From DAOUAJ01 sp034433615 (GTDB taxonomy: Bacteria > Chloroflexota > Anaerolineae > DUEN01): a DNA stretch of 53,141 nucleotides. The first letter of the stretch is position 1, and the number at the start of each line of letters is the position of its first letter. The stretch spans positions 1-53,141 of the forward strand of contig DAOUAJ010000135.1 of NCBI GenBank assembly GCA_034433615.1, in the 5' to 3' direction. A program made the translations under genes and the position numbers. Under the pieces are notes generated by a model. That model had not been told where the DNA came from, searched no databases, and was given only the letters and a program-made list of their open reading frames with translations. Shown piece after piece: positions 7,595-16,614 of the stretch.

Positions 7595-8536
7595 ATGTCC
7601 GCTCCATCCATTCACGCCGTCACCGGCGCGTTCGGCTATTCGGGCAAGTACATAGCGCGGCGCCTGCTGGCCCAGGATCGGCCGGTGATCACCCTCACCA
7701 ACTCGACCGATCGGGCCAACGAATTCGGCGGCCGGATACCGGCCTATCTGTTCCACTTCGACCAGCCCGACGAGCTAGCGCGCTCGCTGGAGGGGGTCGA
7801 GGTGCTCTACAACACCTATTGGGTGCGCTTCAATCACCGCCTCTTCCGCCACACGGATGCAGTGCGGAACACCCTGGTCCTCTTTGACGCAGCTCGCCGC
7901 GCCGGCGTGCGTCGGGTCGTGCACGTGAGCATCACCAACCCGTCTGAGGACTCGCCTCTGGAATACTTCAGCAGTAAGGCCAGGCTAGAGCGGACGTTGA
8001 TCGAGTCGGGCCTCTCGTATGCGATCCTGCGACCCACGGTGCTGTTCGGCAAGGAGGACATCCTCATCAACAACATTGCCTGGCTGCTGCGTCGCTTGCC
8101 GGTCTTCGGCGTCTTCGGGGATGGCAGCTACAAGCTGCAACCGATCTACGTAGACGATTTGGCCGCTTTGGCCGTAGAACAAGGCATGGCGCGGGAGAAT
8201 GTGATTATCAATGCCATCGGTCCCGAAACATTCACCTATCGGGAGCTGGTCGAGACCATCGGTCGGCTGATCGGCGCGCGGCGGCTGGTGATCTCTGTGC
8301 CGCCGGTCGTGGGCTACTGGGTCGGCCGCGTGGTCGGCGCGCTGACCGGCGACGTGATCATCACGCGCGAAGAGATCGCCGGGCTGATGGCGAATCTGCT
8401 CTACGTGGATGCGCCGCCAGCCGGCACAACCCGGCTGACGGAATGGGTCGCAGCTCACGCTGACACTCTGGGCCGGCGCTACACCAGCGAGTTGGCGCGG
8501 CGGCGGGATCGCGTGGCCGCATACCGGAGCAATTGA
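7595..8536 (+). CDS. NAD(P)-binding SDR-family protein (NmrA/NDUFA9-like)
   Basis: A 313-aa atypical short-chain dehydrogenase. The N-terminal Rossmann fold has the glycine motif TGAFGYSGKY (residues ~10-19). A VVHVSITNPSEDSPLEYFSSKARLE region follows, holding YxxxK at about residues 129-133 where the catalytic Tyr and Lys of extended SDRs lie. The PTVLFGKEDIL segment and a C-terminal substrate domain (to residue ~300) resemble complex I accessory subunit NDUFA9 and bacterial relatives annotated as NAD(P)H-binding proteins. A strong SD, AGGAGG, lies four bases before the ATG. It stands alone in its transcription unit; the substrate is unknown. Confidence 0.82.
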   Translation: MSAPSIHAVTGAFGYSGKYIARRLLAQDRPVITLTNSTDRANEFGGRIPAYLFHFDQPDELARSLEGVEVLYNTYWVRFNHRLFRHTDAVRNTLVLFDAARRAGVRRVVHVSITNPSEDSPLEYFSSKARLERTLIESGLSYAILRPTVLFGKEDILINNIAWLLRRLPVFGVFGDGSYKLQPIYVDDLAALAVEQGMARENVIINAIGPETFTYRELVETIGRLIGARRLVISVPPVVGYWVGRVVGALTGDVIITREEIAGLMANLLYVDAPPAGTTRLTEWVAAHADTLGRRYTSELARRRDRVAAYRSN

Positions 8537-8609
8537 ACAACGGTCATAAGTCGAGAGGGTGGCACGAGTCAGGTGGTCGGGTCCGTCGGGCCACGGAAGC
8601 TTTGCTTGT

Positions 8610-8638
8610 TTGGCATTTCGCTGACCCTGGCGTATAAT
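8610..8638 (+). promoter_or_regulatory. Promoter of the FmdB-type gene
   Basis: TTGGCA (8610-8615), 17 bases, TATAAT (8633-8638), 52 bases upstream of the ATG at 8691. Confidence 0.6.
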
Positions 8639-8690
8639 AAATCCTTGTATAGCAAGCTATTGACGAAGATCCAGGGCGGAGGTGATGTAG

Positions 8691-8975
8691 ATGCCGATCT
8701 ATGAGTACGAATGCGAAGCCTGCGGCTTGCGGTTTGAACGCACACAGCGCTTCTCAGACGAGCCACTACGCTTTTGTCCCGATTGTGAGGGAACGGTTCA
8801 CCGGGTCATCCATCCGGTGGGGATTATCTTTAAGGGATCGGGCTTTTACGTGACGGATAGTCGGAGTAAGTCGTCCACACTGAGTCACAATGGGAAGACA
8901 AAAGAAGCGAGGGGGGCTGAGACGCAGATTGACACAGCCACACGAACTCAGGACGAAAATAAAGAGACAACTTGA
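8691..8975 (+). CDS. FmdB-family zinc ribbon protein
   Basis: A 94-aa protein that opens with the family signature MPIYEYECEACGLRFE. A second cysteine pair is in FCPDCEGTV, so residues 9-12 and 32-35 bind one zinc. The GIIFKGSGFYVTD segment at residues ~43-55 is the standard end of the FmdB domain. The polar 35-residue tail is variable. The family name comes from a regulator next to a formamidase gene; the general function is unsettled. GGAGGTGAT lies four bases before the ATG. Confidence 0.9.
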   Translation: MPIYEYECEACGLRFERTQRFSDEPLRFCPDCEGTVHRVIHPVGIIFKGSGFYVTDSRSKSSTLSHNGKTKEARGAETQIDTATRTQDENKETT

Positions 8976-9003
8976 GAGTGCTGACTCCTCAATAGAAAAA
9001 CAA

Positions 9004-9028
9004 AACCCCATGGCATGGCCATGGGGTT
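9004..9028. terminator. Bidirectional hairpin terminator
   Basis: AACCCCATGGC (9004-9014) and GCCATGGGGTT (9018-9028) form a perfect 11-bp stem with loop ATG. A-rich sequence lies to the left and CTTGTTC to the right. It separates the FmdB gene from the convergent gene at 9071-9373. Confidence 0.7.
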
Positions 9029-9070
9029 CTTGTTCGAATCCTGGTTAACACTGGCAGTCAAGACCAAACA

Positions 9071-9373
9071 TTAAAGCTGAAAACGACCGCTGGCTGGTAC
9101 CACCTTTTGCTGATAGCCAGTGACATAAGTCATCAGCTTGGCGTGAAGCTGGCGCCACTCTTCGCTGTTGAGAATACGGCGCATCGTCTCCAGGTCTTCT
9201 GTCACACCGCCTGCCAGGATCTGCGGACCTTCGCCAAAAATAGTGTACCACACTTCGGTCGGCTGCAACCCCAGGCGCATCAGACCGGGGACGAACTCTC
9301 GGACCGCAAACTCGGAGTAGGACTGTTCGCGACCAGCCTTAATGTCCCAGCTCATAAGTAACTTCATCATCAT
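9071..9373 (-). CDS. Small conserved protein, probable dimeric alpha/beta-barrel
   Basis: A 100-aa soluble protein beginning at the first of three Met codons; AGGAGG lies 11 bases upstream of the ATG at 9373. The pattern MSWDIKAGREQSYSEF, then PTEVWYTIFGEGPQILAGG, an acidic helix with ILNSEEWRQLHAKL, and a terminal strand VVPASGRFQL is that of NIPSNAP/antibiotic-monooxygenase-like ferredoxin folds of about 100 residues. No catalytic residue can be assigned. It is transcribed alone toward the shared terminator; the divergent gene at 9540 begins 166 bases away. Confidence 0.72.
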   Translation of the reverse strand: MMMKLLMSWDIKAGREQSYSEFAVREFVPGLMRLGLQPTEVWYTIFGEGPQILAGGVTEDLETMRRILNSEEWRQLHAKLMTYVTGYQQKVVPASGRFQL

Positions 9374-9539
9374 AGGCCCTTCAACCTCCTGTAGACCCGG
9401 CATTTCTGATTCGATGGTGCATGATAAGATCAGGTTGCGATAGGGAGCCCGAACCGTTACAATCGCTATAGTGTACGAATAGGCAATCCCAATCAACAAG
9501 CAGTTCAACATCACATAGGATACCAGAAGCAACGCTTTT

Positions 9540-11450
9540 ATGCAAATGCTTAGAACCAGCCGTTATCTTCGAAGGTCCTTCTCACTTTTATCATGTTCTA
9601 TTATCCTGTGGGTCAGTTTGTTTTCCATTACCCAGGCCCAATCTTCCCAGGGCGAGGGTGGGTTAACTGTGATTCCGCTCTCCGCGCCGCCGGCCAGGTT
9701 GCGCGCTCAAATCGTTGATGTGACACTGGCCGTCGAGGGGATGGCGATCAACGCTCACGTGGAAACCCTCCTCCAGCTTGATACGACAGGTGATCAGGTG
9801 CAGTCCATTGACCTGCGGGTCGGCGGAATGGCTGCCAGCGCAGTTCATACCGAAACCGTAAAGTTGTCAGTTGATGACAAACCGCTGACGTTACACCCGG
9901 CGGACTCCCCGGCCCTCTTCCAATCCCAGATGGTGTTGTCACCTGGTCGTCCGGTCAAGTTGCGCCTGAGTTATGAGCAGAATCTGGGGAACGGTCCGCT
10001 AATTTCATTTGCCTATGCCCTGTCCGCGGCTGCCTGGCCTACCCAGGATGGCAGCGCGCGCATTCGATTACGCCTGCCCCCTGGCGTCCCGCGGGAGGCA
10101 TGGCTGCTGGCTGAGCCTGTTCCCACTCAGTTCGATGGCGAGGCAGTCACATGGCATTTTGATCGCGCGGTGCCTGACGTCCAGGTGCATATGCAGTTCG
10201 TGCACCCCGCGGTCTGGCAGAAAATCGCGACGCTAATCACGGAGGCAGGGGAGGCCAACGCTGTGCAGACCCAGCTCGCCTCACTTCTGGAGCTAGCAGC
10301 CGTAGATGCCCCCAATGGCCCGGCCTTTCAGCGCTTTTACCCCATCGCTCTGGCACAGATTGCCCGAGCCATTCAGACAATGCCCCATCAGCCGGAACCT
10401 CATCTGGCTCTGGCTCGCCTCTACTTGCTGAATCAGGATACCGGTGGTAACCTCTCTTTAGCCTATGCGACGTTGGTCGCAGCAGAAGCTCAGGCGGCGG
10501 CGCGGGCCGGTGCTCCCGCCGAGGACGTCAACCCGCTGTTCCAGCAGGCGTTCCGTCGCCTGGTGAACCATGCTCGCGACGTGGGCGATTGGCCTGAGGC
10601 TCTCGACTATCTCGATCGGCTGAGGGAAGTGGGGCAGGATGCCACGGCTGTAGAGGAGGAACGCCAGACCCTCCTGCACAACGTAGCCACGTCTTATCTG
10701 CGAGATGGTCATTGGACAGAGGCCGCTCGCATCGTCCGGGATACGTGGGGTATCTCCGAGGTTGACCGTATCCCGTCGCCGCCCTGGCTGGGATCGGTCG
10801 TTGCGCAGGTGGAGACGGAGTCGGACAAGCGTACGATCATCATGCAAATATATCCCGCGCCCGGCCGGGACGAGGAGGCAGCCACGCAGGTACGCCGCGC
10901 GGTGGAATCGCTACGCGCGGTGGGCGAGGCCCAGGCCACCGCTCTTGCTGCTGACGGCCGGATCGAGCTGCAGATCACTCTTCCGCTTCGCGATGCGGCT
11001 CGCTTCTTGACGTTGGGACGGGCGTTAGCGAATGTGCTACCTCCGCAACCAGAGTGGGCGTTCCTGGGTCAACTGTTGCGCCCCGAGACGCTGCGCTGGG
11101 AGCAATCAGGGAACTGGCTACGCCAGCGCGTTGATTACGCGGAGACTGTGGATTTACGGCCACCCGTTGACGTATGGCGATCTCATGCCAGCCAGATCGA
11201 ACAGGAGGCCCAGCAGGTCACGAGCGGGCAACCAGAACCTGTTGCCTCTCTCATGCGAGAGTTAGGTCGAGTTAGCGCAGAGGCATGGCGCGACCTGAGC
11301 CAACGCATGCAAGTCCGCTACGTATTGCACCTTGCGCCAGCCGGCGTGGCCAGAAGTCCCCTTCAGTGGTTGCTGTTGCCGGATGAGCGACGTCAATTGA
11401 CCGTAACGGACGAGGAGATCCTGCCTTGGCTGATGCGTTGGTTCCGATAA
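9540..11450 (+). CDS. Secreted protein of unknown function with helical repeat region
   Basis: A 636-aa protein with a signal peptide (hydrophobic stretch ~residues 14-32, cleavage near TQAQSSQ). Residues ~45-230 look like beta-rich domains (alternating polar and hydrophobic strands with RLRAQIVDVTLAVEG, and a jelly-roll-like sequence near PVKLRLSYEQNLGN). Residues ~255-400 hold TPR-like helices (HQPEPHLALARLYLLNQD; DWPEALDYLDRLREVGQDA), and the remainder mixes alpha and beta. I do not recognise the family. It lies 145 bases upstream of the transglutaminase gene on the same strand, and both act outside or in the membrane, so a shared role at the envelope is possible. Confidence 0.6.
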   Translation: MQMLRTSRYLRRSFSLLSCSIILWVSLFSITQAQSSQGEGGLTVIPLSAPPARLRAQIVDVTLAVEGMAINAHVETLLQLDTTGDQVQSIDLRVGGMAASAVHTETVKLSVDDKPLTLHPADSPALFQSQMVLSPGRPVKLRLSYEQNLGNGPLISFAYALSAAAWPTQDGSARIRLRLPPGVPREAWLLAEPVPTQFDGEAVTWHFDRAVPDVQVHMQFVHPAVWQKIATLITEAGEANAVQTQLASLLELAAVDAPNGPAFQRFYPIALAQIARAIQTMPHQPEPHLALARLYLLNQDTGGNLSLAYATLVAAEAQAAARAGAPAEDVNPLFQQAFRRLVNHARDVGDWPEALDYLDRLREVGQDATAVEEERQTLLHNVATSYLRDGHWTEAARIVRDTWGISEVDRIPSPPWLGSVVAQVETESDKRTIIMQIYPAPGRDEEAATQVRRAVESLRAVGEAQATALAADGRIELQITLPLRDAARFLTLGRALANVLPPQPEWAFLGQLLRPETLRWEQSGNWLRQRVDYAETVDLRPPVDVWRSHASQIEQEAQQVTSGQPEPVASLMRELGRVSAEAWRDLSQRMQVRYVLHLAPAGVARSPLQWLLLPDERRQLTVTDEEILPWLMRWFR

Positions 11451-11594
11451 TGAACATCGTGAATTGCGGAATCTGACTCACGGACGCCGGGCGCATTTCG
11501 CGGTACAATCACGCCGGTAGGTGCGACGGACTTTCGCAAAGGAAGTGCGTTGCACTTCGGCTGGGCGGTCACGATTTTGTGCAAGAGGATGACG

Positions 11595-13904
11595 ATGGCG
11601 AAGGAGCTGGTTACAGAGCGACGAGAGCGCGCCTCTACGGAGGAGGCCGCGGCGCCGGCCGAGGAAGTCGGCGGATGGATGACGGCGATTCTCCTGAGCC
11701 TGCTGTTGCTGAATCTGGGATGGTCCATCAGCGCCGCCAATTGGGCAGAGGGGCTGGACGTGCTGGCGTGGATCCTTCTGGGTGGTGTGATCGTCGGCAT
11801 CCTGGCAGCTCGGAGCCGGTTTGATGGCCTGCTCCCGGTGCTACATAGCCTCCTCACAGGCACCGCCTGGATCACCTACTGGGTCAGCACGCTGATCCCC
11901 GGCGATTTCACCGCGCAGCAACGAGTTTACGAATTGTTCTCCCGCTGGTACGTGTGGTTTGAACGCGCCATCAGTGGCAGCACCTCTAACGACAATCTGG
12001 TGTTTATCCTGGAACTGGCCCTCTTGGGTTGGTGGTTAGCTTTTCTGGCCGGCTGGGCTGTGTTCCGCGAACAACGGACGTGGCGGGCGATCGTTCCGGT
12101 AGGCATTGCCATGATCATCAACGCTTACTACGCTATGTCTGGGCTCACCGGTTATCTCCTTCTCTACTTCTTGTGCGCGCTGCTATTGCTGGTGCGGGTC
12201 AACCTCGGCCAGTATGAGGCATGGTGGCGAGCGGCTAATATTCGCTATGCTCCGGACATCCACTTTGACTTCCTGCGCGAAGGGTTCGTCTTCTCCACGC
12301 TCGTTATCGCCATCGCCTGGATATTGCCATCTGTACACGGGGGGCAATGGCTCGAACAACTGATGCGGCCCCTGACGCAGCCGTGGGAAAACGTGCGGGA
12401 GGAATGGCAGCGGCTTTTCACCTCGTTAAACTACCCGGCCGCGCCGGCTGCGGCCAGCTTCAGCAAGACGCTCATCCTCTCCGGCAATCGCAATGTCGGC
12501 GATGCAGTCGTCATGGAGGTTCAGGCCGGGAACGACGCGCGCTGGTATTGGCGTGGCATCGCATACGATACCTACACGGGCCGCGGCTGGGAGAACACCG
12601 ACGAGAATAGCGCGATTTTTACCCCCACACGCTTGCCAGAACTTCCTTCCTACATCATGCGCAAGCCAGTCACGCAAACCATTACAGTCTTCGTGCCGGC
12701 GGGGGATATGCTATTCGCTGCACCCTTGCCAGCCGGGGCGTCTATTCCGGTGCGGGCCGAGGTGAGCCTGCTGCCGCTGGAGTCGCGCGGGCCTGGTATG
12801 CTTCCCCCTGAGGCTGAGGTACAACAAGCCCAGCCGGTAGACATCTCCATGATGATCAGCCGGAAGCCCCTGTACCAGGGAGATAGCTATACCACCCGAT
12901 CCCTCATCACGATGATAGACGTGGACAGTTTGCGCAAGGCTGGCGATTCCTACCCATCGTACATCAAGGCACGTTATCTGCAGTTGCCTGATACGCTGCC
13001 TGAGCGCGTGCGCGAACTGGCGGCCGAGATCACCGCCGGATACGACAATGCGTATGACCAGGCGGTCGCGCTGGAATCTTACCTGCGGAAGATCAAATAC
13101 GATGACCAGATTTCGCCACCGCCGCCCGGCGCAGATGGGGTGGACTATTTTTTGTTTGACGTTCGGGCCGGCTATTGTGACTACTACGCCTCGGCTATGG
13201 CGGTCATGGCGCGGGCTGTAGGCATCCCTGCCCGTGTGGCTTCGGGTTATGCTCAAGGTGAGTGGGTTGAGGAACTTCACGCTTATCGTGTGCGCGAGTT
13301 GGACGCTCACACGTGGGTAGAAATTTACTTCCCCAGGTATGGCTGGGTGGAGTTTGAGCCGACGGCGTCCCAGCCCCTCATCGAGCGGCCACTACTGCCT
13401 CCACCGACGCCAGAGCCGGCACGTTCCCTGCCCGATGACCGGCCTGACCAGGGTTTGCAGGATTACGACCTCGAGCGCTTGCCCGAGGAGGGCACTGGTC
13501 CACTGGGGCTCGCTCCCGCTGGAAGCCGGGCTCGGCTCTGGATAGGCGCCTCTCTGGCCGTGATGGTGCTCTTCATCCTCATCGCAGGTGGCTGGTGGCG
13601 ACAGCGCTCACTCACGCGCGGCCCGCGCTTAAGCGAGCGGCTGTACGACCGTTTGCTACGTTGGTCCGTGCGGTTGGGCATCGGGTTCTCCCCGGCGCGC
13701 ACCCCGTATGAGCAGGCGACGATGATCACGACTGTGGTGCCGGAAGGGCAGCCCCACATCCTGTGCATCGTCGAAGCCTATGTGCGTGATCGGTTCAGCC
13801 TGCGCCCGTTGCAACTGACAGAGCAACGCGCCGTGCTGCAAAGTTGGGGAGAGCTACGGCCCAATTTGTGGAAGCAGTGGTTGCGTCGCCGGTTGAGAAG
13901 ATGA
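11595..13904 (+). CDS. Membrane transglutaminase-like protein (DUF3488-TgpA type)
   Basis: A 769-aa protein. About seven N-terminal membrane helices (to ~residue 235) are followed by a large outside region with a transglutaminase core, a helix at ~residues 645-670, and a cytoplasmic tail of the DUF4129 kind. The catalytic triad is visible: Cys528 in GYCDYYASAMAVMAR, His572 in DAHTWVEIY and the acidic residue in WVEFEPT. Relatives such as TgpA are thought to act in the periplasm on unknown substrates. The ATG at 11595 has AAGAGG six bases upstream; a TTG at 11550 would add 15 residues. In relatives this gene often follows an AAA ATPase and a DUF58 gene, which are absent here. Confidence 0.85.
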   Translation: MAKELVTERRERASTEEAAAPAEEVGGWMTAILLSLLLLNLGWSISAANWAEGLDVLAWILLGGVIVGILAARSRFDGLLPVLHSLLTGTAWITYWVSTLIPGDFTAQQRVYELFSRWYVWFERAISGSTSNDNLVFILELALLGWWLAFLAGWAVFREQRTWRAIVPVGIAMIINAYYAMSGLTGYLLLYFLCALLLLVRVNLGQYEAWWRAANIRYAPDIHFDFLREGFVFSTLVIAIAWILPSVHGGQWLEQLMRPLTQPWENVREEWQRLFTSLNYPAAPAAASFSKTLILSGNRNVGDAVVMEVQAGNDARWYWRGIAYDTYTGRGWENTDENSAIFTPTRLPELPSYIMRKPVTQTITVFVPAGDMLFAAPLPAGASIPVRAEVSLLPLESRGPGMLPPEAEVQQAQPVDISMMISRKPLYQGDSYTTRSLITMIDVDSLRKAGDSYPSYIKARYLQLPDTLPERVRELAAEITAGYDNAYDQAVALESYLRKIKYDDQISPPPPGADGVDYFLFDVRAGYCDYYASAMAVMARAVGIPARVASGYAQGEWVEELHAYRVRELDAHTWVEIYFPRYGWVEFEPTASQPLIERPLLPPPTPEPARSLPDDRPDQGLQDYDLERLPEEGTGPLGLAPAGSRARLWIGASLAVMVLFILIAGGWWRQRSLTRGPRLSERLYDRLLRWSVRLGIGFSPARTPYEQATMITTVVPEGQPHILCIVEAYVRDRFSLRPLQLTEQRAVLQSWGELRPNLWKQWLRRRLRR

Positions 13905-13905
13905 A

Positions 13906-13941
13906 AAAACCCGAAGGGCCTTGAAAGACCCTTCGGGTTTT
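13906..13941. terminator. Strong bidirectional terminator
   Basis: AAAACCCGAAGGG (13906-13918) pairs perfectly with CCCTTCGGGTTTT (13929-13941), loop of 10. The arms themselves carry the A and T runs, so it can stop both convergent genes. Its core recurs in the hairpin at 25921. Confidence 0.85.
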
Positions 13942-14993
13942 CACCGGGCGTGCACCCGCCGACGACGCGGCCGCCGGCGGGGGGCTGGCCGCACGTTCAG
14001 CCAGGCGGCAACCCCCGGCTGCCAGCTCAACCCCAGCAGCGCCGTCATGATGACCGCCGAGGTCAGGCACCATGCACATGAAGCCCCGATCACAAACGGC
14101 TCCAGGAAGGTCAGATAGATGGAGAAGAGGGTGCCCAGCCCGGTGAAGACGAATAGCGTCAGTTGTCCCCAGGCAGCCATTCGGCCTCGTCCCCAACGTC
14201 CCACCGCCCAGGCGGCGAGGATGGCTGCATAGTCCACCATCCCCAAGACGCCAACGGGGATGCCCCAGAGCCGGGCGTAAACGCTTTGCTGTACTGCGTT
14301 ACAATTGCCGACCGGGCCGCACACAGCGGACGACTGGGAGAGTTCCACATAACTGAGGTAAGCAGCCACGGCCAGGCCGGCTACGGAGAGCGCCGGCACC
14401 GCCCACGCGCGCCAGCCGACCCTCGTCGCAAATCGCTGCGGAGCTTGCCGTTCCCGCCACACCTGGACGCCAACTCGCGCCGTGAAGGCGATGATTCCCA
14501 ACAGCACGATGATAGCGAGCGTATTGCCGGCCGGATCCTGAGCCAGGCGTTGGCTGAGGGAGAGGTTAGACCTGGGTGCTGATCCGAGCGGCGGCTTAAA
14601 GCCGGGAATGTCAGGCCAGTCAATCCCACCGGCCGCCAGTCCCTCAGCGATCAGAGCGGGAAAACGCTGGGGGATCTCTTCCGACCCCACCAGCACCTGA
14701 TCTTTGACGATCAGAGCCGGCACACCCCGCCGCTCAGGCGGGATATTGAAACGTAAAATGGCCGCTGTGTACAGTTCTTGCCCCTCAGATTCGAGCACGT
14801 TCACCTCAGCGATCTGTAACTGATCGCCGTATTGCGCCCGCAGTGGTGGCAAGTCCTCTTCCATCACCTTATGACAGTGTGGACAGGTCGGCGAATAAAA
14901 GAGTATGGCCCGCACGACTGGATCAGAGGCGTAGCCTGGCGTCACGGCCCAGAAAACAAGCCATATCGCCAGCACGATGCTGATACGCTTCAT
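13941..14993 (-). CDS. Thioredoxin-VKOR fusion (disulfide-forming enzyme)
   Basis: A 350-aa protein. A signal or anchor (residues 1-23) leads to a thioredoxin-fold domain with active site SPTCPHCHKV (Cys37 and Cys40) and GVPALIVKDQ as the cis-Pro region. After one more helix comes a VKOR domain of about four helices with the outer cysteine loop CGPVGNCNAVQQS and the quinone-side CxxC in CAWCLTSA. VKOR passes electrons from a thioredoxin-like partner to quinone, forming disulfides in exported proteins. In the well-known cyanobacterial fusion the VKOR part comes first; here it is second. The ATG at 14993 has AAGGAGG eight bases upstream. It is last in an operon with the TPR and metallo-hydrolase genes. 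Confidence 0.88.
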   Translation of the reverse strand: MKRISIVLAIWLVFWAVTPGYASDPVVRAILFYSPTCPHCHKVMEEDLPPLRAQYGDQLQIAEVNVLESEGQELYTAAILRFNIPPERRGVPALIVKDQVLVGSEEIPQRFPALIAEGLAAGGIDWPDIPGFKPPLGSAPRSNLSLSQRLAQDPAGNTLAIIVLLGIIAFTARVGVQVWRERQAPQRFATRVGWRAWAVPALSVAGLAVAAYLSYVELSQSSAVCGPVGNCNAVQQSVYARLWGIPVGVLGMVDYAAILAAWAVGRWGRGRMAAWGQLTLFVFTGLGTLFSIYLTFLEPFVIGASCAWCLTSAVIMTALLGLSWQPGVAAWLNVRPAPRRRPRRRRVHAR

Positions 14994-15030
14994 CCGTTCT
15001 CCCTCCTTCGCATTCCCGAACCTGACCACT

Positions 15031-15762
15031 CTACTGTCCCTTCAGCTCGTTCAGTTGTTTTTCTGCTTCCCCCTTCGCTTGTGGGTCCTGCCCCGGCCCA
15101 ATCTTCAGGAAATACTCAAAGTTGGCGATGGCCTCGTCTCGTCGGTTTTCTAGCTTGTTCAGCATGCCCAGCCCAAAATAGACCTCAGGCAGGTTGGGAT
15201 TTAAGCTTTTCGCCTTCTCAAACGACTGTCGTGCAGCCACCATGTCCCCCATTTGTAACTGGGCGGCTCCCATCAGGTAATGAAGGGGGGCATCGTCGGG
15301 GCGGATGGTCAGCCCGGCCTGAAATTGGGCGATGGCGTCGTTCAGGCGCATCATCCGGTAATAAACCACCCCCAGGTTGGCGTGGGCATCTACGTCGTCA
15401 GGGTTCAACTCCAGCACCCGCTGGTAAGCCTGGGTTGCTTTCTCCAGGTCACCATGTTGGGTGTAGGCGTTGCCTAGCAAGAAATGCGCGTCACGGTTGT
15501 CCGGCGCGAGTTGTACGGCCATCTCCAACTGTTCGATGGCGCGAACCAGGTCGCCCGCGTTAAGGGCCTCGTTTCCGGCTGTGATGTGGCTTTGGGGACC
15601 GCCGGCAGGCTTCTGCACAGGTTGGCCCCACCCCCTCTCTGTGATCACAGCTATCGCCAACAGGATGACCATCAACAGTGCTGCCAACGCTAACGGCAGC
15701 CAGCGTGGACGTGCCGACGTGGCGGCCGGCCGGACATCTTGCTCGTCTGCTTTTTCTGACAT
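15031..15762 (-). CDS. Membrane-anchored TPR protein
   Basis: A 243-aa protein with a cytoplasmic N-terminus, one membrane helix (residues ~21-42) and then at least four tetratricopeptide repeats (NEALNAGDLVRAIEQLEMAV; AYTQHGDLEKATQAYQRVL; VYYRMMRLNDAIAQFQAGL; then two further repeats to residue ~225). TPR domains bind other proteins. It lies between a metallo-hydrolase and the Trx-VKOR gene with gaps of 6 and 37 bases, so it is likely a partner of the disulfide-forming enzyme, or a CcmI-like chaperone for apocytochromes. Both are inferences from context. Confidence 0.82.
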   Translation of the reverse strand: MSEKADEQDVRPAATSARPRWLPLALAALLMVILLAIAVITERGWGQPVQKPAGGPQSHITAGNEALNAGDLVRAIEQLEMAVQLAPDNRDAHFLLGNAYTQHGDLEKATQAYQRVLELNPDDVDAHANLGVVYYRMMRLNDAIAQFQAGLTIRPDDAPLHYLMGAAQLQMGDMVAARQSFEKAKSLNPNLPEVYFGLGMLNKLENRRDEAIANFEYFLKIGPGQDPQAKGEAEKQLNELKGQ

Positions 15763-15768
15763 AGGGTT

Positions 15769-16410
15769 TTATCCTTGCTTATAGTCCAAGACCACCAGTT
15801 GCGTCTCTTCAGGGAGCGTGGAGGTGCTGACCTTGAGCACGTCCTGAACCTCTGGGTTGCTGACACCCATGGCCCGGAGGAACCTATCTATACCATCCAG
15901 TTTGTGCACGTAGATGGGCGTCCGGTAATGCATCGGGATGACGATACGTGGCTCAATCTGGCTGATCACCTCGACTGCTTTGCTGGCATCCAGCGTACGA
16001 CCGCCTCCGACGGGAATTAATAACACGCTCACCTCGCCGATCGCAGCCGCCTGCTCCTCCGACAGCAAATGTCCCAGGTCGCCCAGGTGACATACGGTCA
16101 ATCCGTCGAAATCGAACAGAAAGACAGTGTTGCGCTCGTCGGGTCGTCCGCGTTTGTGGGCATGCCAGGTTGGAATACCGGTGATAAAGACTCCCCGCAC
16201 TTCGTATTCACCCGGGCCGGAAAACACCTTCGGCTCCCCTTTTACTATGTCTACCGTGGCATGCCCGGGCACAGGATGGCTGCTGGTCACCACATCAGCG
16301 CGCAGCCGGGGCACCGTATAGCCCAAACCTTTGTCATATGGATCGGTTACGATGGTGGCATTGCCTTCACGCAGGCGGAAGCAGGCATGCCCATACCATG
16401 TGATCTCCAA
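15769..16410 (-). CDS. Metallo-beta-lactamase-fold hydrolase, UlaG-like
   Basis: A 213-aa protein of the COG2220 group. It begins EITWYGHACFRL, the usual first strands, with metal-binding residues in SHPVPGHATVD, a Gly-rich stretch GPGEYEVRGVFITGIPTWH, HLGDLGHLL and the final IVIPMHY. The canonical HxHxDH is reduced to SHPxxGH, as in many UlaG-like proteins (MBL_3). Relatives act as phosphodiesterases or lactonases; the substrate is unknown. The TTG start has GGAGG five bases upstream. It is first in a three-gene operon with a promoter at 16504-16532. Confidence 0.82.
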   Translation of the reverse strand: MEITWYGHACFRLREGNATIVTDPYDKGLGYTVPRLRADVVTSSHPVPGHATVDIVKGEPKVFSGPGEYEVRGVFITGIPTWHAHKRGRPDERNTVFLFDFDGLTVCHLGDLGHLLSEEQAAAIGEVSVLLIPVGGGRTLDASKAVEVISQIEPRIVIPMHYRTPIYVHKLDGIDRFLRAMGVSNPEVQDVLKVSTSTLPEETQLVVLDYKQG

Positions 16411-16503
16411 CGCGCCCTCCCTCGCTTCAAATCTGAAAGGTCTTTGCCTGCCTTGAGCCCCTGGCCAGGGGAACCCTTCGAGTTTCGTTCCCTATCTGAC
16501 GAG

Positions 16504-16532
16504 ATTATACCCCAAAGAAAAAGGCGGGGCAA
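16504..16532 (-). promoter_or_regulatory. Promoter of the metallo-hydrolase/TPR/VKOR operon
   Basis: On the minus strand, TTGCCC (16532-16527), 17 bases, TATAAT (16509-16504). It overlaps the hairpin that ends the upstream HTH gene, so terminator and promoter share sequence. Confidence 0.6.
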
Positions 16533-16550
16533 CCCGCGTGGTTCCCCGCC
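16523..16550 (-). terminator. Hairpin terminator downstream of the HTH gene
   Basis: GGCGGGG and CCCCGCC pair, with AACC/GGTT inside, and on the minus strand TTTTTCTTT follows. It is a good intrinsic terminator for the gene at 16615-16968. Confidence 0.7.
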
Positions 16551-16614
16551 TATGGCAACGGATGTGCTTACAGTTGCAGGTGAAGGATGACGAAGGCATA
16601 GAGGGTGCGTCGCG

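Noticed and set aside
9374..9532. N-terminal extension of the 100-aa protein
   Set aside because: It looks like a membrane helix by chance; the strong SD AGGAGG fixes the start near 9373 and the extension runs into the divergent gene's upstream region.
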